Part shown: positions 1-3,667 of the stretch, piece after piece
Layout: each line of letters starts with the position of its first letter
How positions within the stretch are numbered: position 1 is the stretch's first letter
The notes under the pieces: generated by a model
The model's input: only the letters and a program-made list of their open reading frames with translations
Databases searched by the model: none
What the model was told of the DNA's origin: nothing
Assembly: GCA_027451915.1 (NCBI GenBank)
Contig: DAIDHU010000463.1
Coordinates: forward strand, 1-5,364
Length of the DNA stretch: 5,364 nucleotides
Source of the DNA: Thiomonas sp.
Lineage (GTDB): Bacteria; Pseudomonadota; Gammaproteobacteria; Burkholderiales; Burkholderiaceae_C
Direction: 5' to 3'
Made by a program: the position numbers and the translations under genes

Positions 1-516
1 GCGCTTCGCGCTCGCGGTGATCTCGGCACGCGCCGCGTCGGCGTCGCCCCAGCCCTCGGTCTTCACCCACTTGCCGGCCTCGAGGTCCTTGTAGTGGTTG
101 AAGAAATGCTCGATCTGGCGCAGCAGTTCCGGGGCCAGGTCCTCGGGCGTGCGGATGTTGCGGTACACCGGCAGCAGCTTTTCCACCGGCACGGCGATCA
201 GCTTGGCGTCGGGGCCGGCTTCGTCGGTCATCTTCAGCATGCCCACCGGGCGGCAGCGCACCACGCAGCCGTGCACCAGCGGAATCGGCGTGACCACCAG
301 CACGTCCACCGGATCTCCGTCCTCGGACAGGGTCTGGGGGATGTAGCCGTAGTTGCACGGGTAGTGCATGGCCGTGGCCATGAAACGGTCGACGAACAGC
401 GCACCGCTGGCCTTGTCGACTTCGTACTTGACCGGCGGCGCGCCGGCGGGAATCTCGATCACGACGTTGAAATCGTCGGGCAGGCTCTTGCCGGCGGGGA
501 CTTGGAGCAGACTCAT
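1..516 (-). CDS. ppa: Inorganic pyrophosphatase (family I, soluble), 3' end cut by window
   Basis: This cytoplasmic enzyme hydrolyses pyrophosphate to two phosphates, pulling nucleic-acid, protein and nucleotide-sugar synthesis forward. The frame reads MSLLQVPAGK from the ATG at 514-516 and stays open for 172 codons to the window edge without a stop. The family I signature EDGDPVDVLV (residues 65-74) is intact. Residues matching the E. coli active site all appear with an offset of one: K30, R44, Y56, D66, D68, D71, D98, D103, K105, Y142 and K143. The E. coli enzyme is about 175 residues, and the visible end (EITASAKR) aligns near its C-terminus, so only a few residues are missing. The start is supported by AGAGG 10 nt upstream and by homology. 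It lies 93 bp downstream of the dolP stop in the same direction. The hairpin-rich gap suggests it is at least partly separate transcriptionally, but I see no clear promoter. Confidence 0.97.
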   Translation of the reverse strand, partial: MSLLQVPAGKSLPDDFNVVIEIPAGAPPVKYEVDKASGALFVDRFMATAMHYPCNYGYIPQTLSEDGDPVDVLVVTPIPLVHGCVVRCRPVGMLKMTDEAGPDAKLIAVPVEKLLPVYRNIRTPEDLAPELLRQIEHFFNHYKDLEAGKWVKTEGWGDADAARAEITASAKR

Positions 517-526
517 CGGAGTTCGA

Positions 527-531
527 CCTCT
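527..531 (-). promoter_or_regulatory. Ribosome binding site of ppa
   Basis: On the minus strand AGAGG lies 10 nt before the ATG at 514-516. It is a reasonable though slightly distant Shine-Dalgarno match and fixes the ppa start together with the family alignment. Confidence 0.6.
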
Positions 532-538
532 GGTTTGG

Positions 539-597
539 AAAAATCGCGAGCCCCCGCGCCTGCCCCGGCATGGCCGGGGCCCTCCCGAGCCCCGGCC
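539..597 (-). terminator. GC-rich overlapping hairpins plus T run between dolP and ppa
   Basis: Reading the minus strand from dolP towards ppa there are three related arms: A (597-589, GGCCGGGGC), B (580-572, GCCCCGGCC) and C (569-562, GCCGGGGC). A and B form a perfect 9 bp stem with an 8 nt loop. B and C form a perfect 8 bp stem with a 3 nt loop. The two share arm B, so they exclude each other. A weak CGCG/CGCG stem (558-555 with 548-545) sits directly before ATTTTT (544-539). The strong hairpins end about 18 nt before the T run, so this is not a textbook intrinsic terminator. Termination of the yraN-SIS-dolP transcript, perhaps with read-through into ppa, is inferred. It could instead be an mRNA-stabilising structure or an intergenic repeat. 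Confidence 0.4.
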
Positions 598-609
598 GCA
601 CATCGGCCC

Positions 610-1332
610 TCAGGGCCTGGCGGGCTGCACCGGCGCCGAGCCGGGCGGGGTGATCGGAGTCTGCGAGGTGTTCGGGTACTGGGTTTGCAACTGCTGGGGG
701 CTAATCATAGTGAACAGCGTCACCACCTTCTTGACGCCGGACACCCTCGATGCGTCGTCGGCCGCCTGCTGGGCCTCGGCCGGCGTGACGATGCCCTGCA
801 GGTACACGACCCCACCCGAGGTGGTGATCTGGAAGGCCTGCGAATACAGCTGGGAGTCGTCGATGAAGGTGGCGCGCACCTTGGAGGTGATGTAGGTGTC
901 GTTGGCCTGTTCGCTGAGCGAGGAATTGGGGCCGACCACCAGCTGGTTGGCCACCGACTTCACATTGGGGATCGCCGCCACGATGTTCTGCGCCTGCAGC
1001 TTGTCCGCTTCGTTAGGCACCTGCCCGGTCAGCAGCACCTGCTGGTTGTAGACGTCCACGTTGACGTTGCCGGCGCCCGCCAGCAGGTCGCTGATGCGGC
1101 CGGAGGCGGTGAGCTGGATGTTCTTGTCCTCCAGCTGCGAGCCGGCCGTGCGCCGGTCGGTGGCCACCATCGCGGTGCCTCCGACGGCCGCGGCGCCCAG
1201 CACGAAGCAGCCTTGCAGCTGGCTGGCGGCCAGCACGGTGGCCAGCAGCCAGCCGGCGCGGCGCGCCGCCGTGCGGCCTCGATGCCTGCCGCCGTCTGGG
1301 GTTGCGCGATGGCGTTGCGTGGGTTGCATCAT
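610..1332 (-). CDS. dolP: Two-BON-domain outer-membrane lipoprotein, DolP (YraP) family
   Basis: The 240-residue product has an unusually long Arg-rich N-region (residues 1-27), a hydrophobic stretch and a lipobox LQGC with the lipidated Cys at 42. The residue after Cys is Phe rather than Asp, so Lol sorting to the outer membrane is expected. BON1 spans roughly residues 67-133 and BON2 roughly 144-210. BON2 contains NDTYITSKVR and ASRVSGVKKV, very close to E. coli DolP, an outer-membrane lipoprotein found at division sites that supports envelope integrity and BAM function. In E. coli the first BON2 helix has Trp127, implicated in phospholipid binding; the matching residue here is Tyr147. After BON2 there is a Pro/Gln/Thr-rich tail (about 211-240) that E. 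coli DolP (191 aa) lacks. The start is set by GGAGG 7 nt upstream and by the ATGA overlap with the SIS gene, implying translational coupling. A second ATG follows immediately. Confidence 0.9.
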   Translation of the reverse strand: MMQPTQRHRATPDGGRHRGRTAARRAGWLLATVLAASQLQGCFVLGAAAVGGTAMVATDRRTAGSQLEDKNIQLTASGRISDLLAGAGNVNVDVYNQQVLLTGQVPNEADKLQAQNIVAAIPNVKSVANQLVVGPNSSLSEQANDTYITSKVRATFIDDSQLYSQAFQITTSGGVVYLQGIVTPAEAQQAADDASRVSGVKKVVTLFTMISPQQLQTQYPNTSQTPITPPGSAPVQPARP

Positions 1333-1928
1333 GTCGATTCCTCCGGGTTGCCCAACAAGGTCCAGTCGACGCCGTCGCAGATGCAGTGCAACAGCAGCAG
1401 GTGCACCTCCTGGATGCGAGCGGTGCGATCATGCGGAACGCACAGGTGCACGTCGACGTCGCTGAGCAAGGCGCTCAGCTTGCCTCCTCCCTTTCCGCTC
1501 AGCGCGACGATCAGCATGTCGCGCTCCTGGGCCGCTCGAACGGCCTCGATGACATTGGGCGAGCTGCCGCTGGTGGAAATCGCCAGCAGCACGTCGCCTG
1601 GCTGGCCGAGCGCGCGCACCTGGCGCGCGAACACCTGCTCGAAGCCGTAGTCGTTGGCCACCGCCGTGAGAATGGAGCTGTCGGTGCTCAGCGCGACCGC
1701 GGCCAGCTCCGGCCGCTCGCGCTCGAAGCGCCCCACCAGTTCGGCGGCGAAATGCTGCGCGTCGGCGGCCGAGCCGCCGTTGCCGCAGGCCAGGATCTTG
1801 GCGCCATTGCTTAGCGCGTTGGCGATGGCGCCGATGGCCTGCGCGAGCGGCTCGGCAAGCAGCTCGGCCGCGCGCAGCTTGAGCTGTGCGCTTTCCTCGA
1901 ATTGTTGGCGGATTCTGGACTCGAGCAT
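1329..1928 (-). CDS. gmhA: SIS-domain phosphoheptose isomerase / DiaA family protein
   Basis: The 199-residue cytoplasmic protein has one SIS domain. It has the sugar-phosphate loop CGNGGSAADAQHF (about 48-60), TDSSILTAVANDYGF (82-96) and the ISTSGSSPNVIEA loop (117-129). GmhA converts sedoheptulose 7-phosphate to D-glycero-D-manno-heptose 7-phosphate for LPS heptose. DiaA is the paralogue that binds DnaA and stimulates initiation in E. coli. The position between yraN and dolP is that of diaA, and the ends (MLESRIRQQF and CDGVDWTLL) resemble DiaA. However, all four residues matching the GmhA metal site are present: H59, E63, Q173 and H181. E. coli DiaA has Ser and Asn at the second and fourth positions. 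The name is therefore ambiguous; isomerase activity is possible and DnaA binding cannot be excluded. The start at 1928 matches DiaA alignments; its Shine-Dalgarno is weak (GGA 9 nt upstream). The frame stays open far upstream, but that part is yraN and rsmI antisense. Confidence 0.9.
   Translation of the reverse strand: MLESRIRQQFEESAQLKLRAAELLAEPLAQAIGAIANALSNGAKILACGNGGSAADAQHFAAELVGRFERERPELAAVALSTDSSILTAVANDYGFEQVFARQVRALGQPGDVLLAISTSGSSPNVIEAVRAAQERDMLIVALSGKGGGKLSALLSDVDVHLCVPHDRTARIQEVHLLLLHCICDGVDWTLLGNPEEST
1340..1344 (-). promoter_or_regulatory. Ribosome binding site of dolP inside the SIS gene
   Basis: GGAGG on the minus strand lies 7 nt before the dolP ATG (1332-1330), within the last codons of the upstream SIS gene. 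With the 4 bp ATGA overlap it supports coupled translation and this start. Confidence 0.8.
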
Positions 1929-1964
1929 CTGGGAGATTCCATGACGGGTGTACCGAGCATGCGC

Positions 1965-1986
1965 GGGGTCGCGCCGGCGTGACCCC
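1965..1986. repeat. Near-perfect 22 bp palindrome in the yraN-gmhA gap
   Basis: GGGGTC (1965-1970) and GACCCC (1981-1986) flank a centre containing the palindrome CGCCGGCG, with a single G/T wobble position. It can fold as a hairpin of at least six GC-rich pairs. The overlapping stretch 1979-1994 (gtgACCCCGGGGCcac type) is also nearly palindromic, so the two structures compete. There is no T run just after it on the minus strand (TTTTT occurs only on the plus strand at 2008-2012). It may be a processing site, a weak attenuator or a protein-binding site. The rest of the 100 bp gap shows no convincing promoter. Confidence 0.5.
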
Positions 1987-2028
1987 GGGGCCACGCCAAT
2001 GGGGGCATTTTTCCACGTTTCCGTCCCT

Positions 2029-2463
2029 CTACCCATGCCAGCCCGGCCGGACCCGCCCCGGCGCGTCGAAGGCGTCGCGGATCCAGCGCAGCCGGGCCCC
2101 GTCGATGGCCACCACGTCGAAACGGCAGACCGGCTGCTGCGGGTGGGTATCGGCGCAGGCCAGATAGTGGCGCGCCGCGAGCACGAGGTGCGCACGCTTG
2201 CGCGCATCCACGCTGGCCGCGGCGCCGCCCCAGCCCGCGTGGCGGCGGCAGCGCACCTCGACGAACACCAGCACCTGCCCGTCGAGGGCGACGATGTCCA
2301 CCTCGCCGCCGCGCACGCGATAATTGCGTCGCAGGATGCGCAGGCCTGCACGCCGCAGGCGCTCGCAAGCCGCGTCCTCGGCCTGTTGGCCGCGCTGGCG
2401 TGGAGCAGCGAGCTGCGCACGAGCATCGGGCCCCGCCCTCTTGTCGCCGTCCGCGCACCCCAT
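2029..2463 (-). CDS. yraN: YraN / UPF0102 family protein (predicted nuclease fold)
   Basis: The 144-residue cytoplasmic protein has the full UPF0102 pattern: RGQQAEDAACERL (24-36), RRNYRVRGGEVDIVAL (45-60), VLVFVEVRCR (64-73), GGAAASV near 79-85, CRFDVVAIDG (113-122) and WIRDAF at 127-132. These match E. coli YraN along its whole length. E54, D56, E69 and R71 fit the GE-x-D / E-x-(K/R) core of PD-(D/E)XK-type Holliday-junction-resolvase-like folds, which is why a nucleic-acid role is often proposed; no function is established from the sequence. The N-terminal 23 residues are variable and somewhat longer than usual. The ATG at 2461-2463 is the only in-frame ATG before the conserved region. AAGGGG lies 8 nt upstream, and a stronger GGAGG lies 14 nt upstream. 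It is the first gene of the minus-strand yraN-SIS-dolP set and is divergent from rsmI. Confidence 0.92.
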   Translation of the reverse strand: MGCADGDKRAGPDARAQLAAPRQRGQQAEDAACERLRRAGLRILRRNYRVRGGEVDIVALDGQVLVFVEVRCRRHAGWGGAAASVDARKRAHLVLAARHYLACADTHPQQPVCRFDVVAIDGARLRWIRDAFDAPGRVRPGWHG

Positions 2464-2505
2464 CGCTGCATCCCCTTCCTCCGTCGCTGCCCGAGCGCTT
2501 GCACG
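2464..2505. other. Short divergent intergenic region yraN / rsmI
   Basis: Only 42 bp separate the yraN start from the first possible rsmI ATG. If rsmI starts at 2593 the gap becomes 129 bp. I could not identify a convincing -35/-10 pair on either strand (TTGCAC at 2499-2504 has no partner). Promoters for both genes must overlap coding sequence or be non-canonical if the upstream rsmI start is used. Confidence 0.6.
2472..2482 (-). promoter_or_regulatory. Purine-rich Shine-Dalgarno region of yraN
   Basis: GGAGGAAGGGG on the minus strand precedes yraN. AAGGGG (2477-2472) is 8 nt from the yraN ATG at 2463. GGAGG (2482-2478) is 14 nt from it but only 6 nt from an out-of-frame ATG at 2471-2469. 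The annotated start relies on the AAGGGG half. Confidence 0.5.
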
Positions 2506-3519
2506 ATGTCCGAACCCAGGTCACACGAATCGCCGGATTCCGAGCAATCCCCCGTTGCGCCCGGCCCGCTCGGTACGGCCGACGCGACGCGCATGGCCTT
2601 GGCGGCCTCCCGCGCATTGTGTGCCGCGCAGCAAATCCCCACGGCCTGCCTGCTCATGGTGGCCACCCCCATCGGCAACCTCGCCGACGTGGGCTTGCGT
2701 ACCCTGGCGCTGCTGCAGCGCTGCGACCTCGTGGCCGCCGAGGACACCCGCGCCGCGCAGCGCCTGCTGAAGGCCTGGGGACTGTCCCTGCCCCTGCTGC
2801 GCGCGGACCGGCACCGCGAGCAGGCCGCGGCGCAGCAGGTGATGCGCCACCTCGCCGAGGGGCGCCGCGTGGCCTTCGTCAGCGACGCGGGCACGCCGGC
2901 CATTCGCGACCCCGGCGCCGCGCTGGCGCGCTCGGCGCGCGCCGCCGGGTACGCGGTGCTGGCGCTGCCCGGCCCCAGCGCGGTGACCACGGCGCTGAGC
3001 GCCAGCGGGCTGGAGCTGGACGAGGGCTATGTGTTCGCCGGCTACGTGCCGGCCACGCAGGGCCAGCGCGCCGAGTTCTACGCCGCTCAGCTCGGCAGCC
3101 CGCGCGCCGTGGTGTGTTTCGAGACGCCCCACCGCATACGCGCCAGCCTGGCCGCGCTGGGCGAACTCGCGCCGCGGCGCCGCGTGGTGCTGGCGAAGGA
3201 GCTGACCAAGCAGTTCGAGACCTTTGTCGAAGGCCACGTGGAGGACCTGCTGCGCTGGCTGGACGCCGGCGCCCACCATGCCCAGGGCGAGTTCGTGCTC
3301 ATCCTGGAGCCGGCCCCCGCCCACGCCGCCGGGGCGCTGCCGCAGCAGGCCCTGCCATGGGTCCTGCGCCTGGCGCGGGAACTGCCCGCCTCGCGTGCCT
3401 GCGCCGTGGTGGCCGAGATGACCGGCGCCGACCGTCGCGCCCTGTATCGCTGGCTGCTCGAGCAACCGGAGCACGGGTCCAGCCGGCAGGCATCCGGCGA
3501 GCCGGGATCGCAGGACTGA
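2506..3519 (+). CDS. rsmI: 16S rRNA (cytidine1402-2'-O)-methyltransferase RsmI
   Basis: RsmI (YraL) uses S-adenosylmethionine to 2'-O-methylate C1402 in the 16S rRNA decoding centre, acting with RsmH to give m4Cm1402. The frame shows the tetrapyrrole-methylase-type fold. It contains MVATPIGNLAD (51-61), AAEDTR (77-82), the family signature VSDAGTPAIRDPG (125-137), LPGPSAVTTALSASGL (154-169), FETPHR (205-210), AKELTKQFET (230-239), GEFVLILEP (261-269) and a C-terminal GADRRALYRWLLE segment (307-319), all parallel to E. coli RsmI. From the ATG at 2506 the product is 337 residues, against 286 in E. coli. Much of the difference is about 50 residues before the first conserved motif (roughly 15-20 in E. 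coli). The ATG at 2593 would give a more typical N-terminus, and the ATG at 2656 would start at the motif itself and is too late. None has a good Shine-Dalgarno. It diverges from yraN, the usual arrangement in this locus. Confidence 0.93.
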   Translation: MSEPRSHESPDSEQSPVAPGPLGTADATRMALAASRALCAAQQIPTACLLMVATPIGNLADVGLRTLALLQRCDLVAAEDTRAAQRLLKAWGLSLPLLRADRHREQAAAQQVMRHLAEGRRVAFVSDAGTPAIRDPGAALARSARAAGYAVLALPGPSAVTTALSASGLELDEGYVFAGYVPATQGQRAEFYAAQLGSPRAVVCFETPHRIRASLAALGELAPRRRVVLAKELTKQFETFVEGHVEDLLRWLDAGAHHAQGEFVLILEPAPAHAAGALPQQALPWVLRLARELPASRACAVVAEMTGADRRALYRWLLEQPEHGSSRQASGEPGSQD

Positions 3520-3535
3520 GTAGGCCCGGATCGGC

Positions 3536-3586
3536 GGCACGTGGCGGACTACTGAGCACCCGCAGTGCGTGCGGGATCGCCGTGCC
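3536..3586. terminator. Nested hairpin between convergent rsmI and rep
   Basis: GGCACG (3536-3541) pairs with CGTGCC (3581-3586) and encloses an inner perfect stem CCCGCA (3559-3564) / TGCGGG (3570-3575) with a 5 nt loop. It lies 17 bp after the rsmI stop in the 148 bp gap before the convergent rep stop. No T run follows on either strand, so it is at best a non-canonical bidirectional terminator or an mRNA 3'-end stabiliser. Nothing else recognisable lies in 3520-3667. Confidence 0.35.
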
Positions 3587-3667
3587 ATCATCGGCCCGCC
3601 CCCTTCCCCGACACCGCCCTCGTCCCGCGCCGAAGGCCTGCTCCAGCTGCTGCAGATCCCGCATCGT

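Noticed and set aside
94..1650. Long plus-strand open frame of about 518 codons antisense to ppa, dolP and the SIS gene
   Set aside because: The product is His/Arg/Gly/Ala-rich with no recognisable domain and runs across three well-supported minus-strand genes. At this G+C content, antisense frames stay open by chance.
1948..2505. In-frame extension upstream of rsmI on the plus strand
   Set aside because: The frame is open but lies antisense to yraN, has no similarity to RsmI N-termini and would nearly double the protein.
2499..2527. Possible plus-strand promoter with TTGCAC as -35
   Set aside because: No acceptable -10 hexamer lies at 16-18 nt, and the -35 matches only half of the consensus.
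1329..2990. Minus-strand open frame of about 553 codons that would make a large fusion ending in the SIS protein
   Set aside because: Only the last 199 codons resemble a protein family. The upstream part is yraN in another frame and the antisense of rsmI, with low-complexity Arg/Ser/Ala/Cys composition.
3299..3664. Small minus-strand open frame starting just after the rep stop
   Set aside because: It is mostly antisense to the conserved end of rsmI, is Arg/Gly/Pro-rich and has no clear Shine-Dalgarno or domain.
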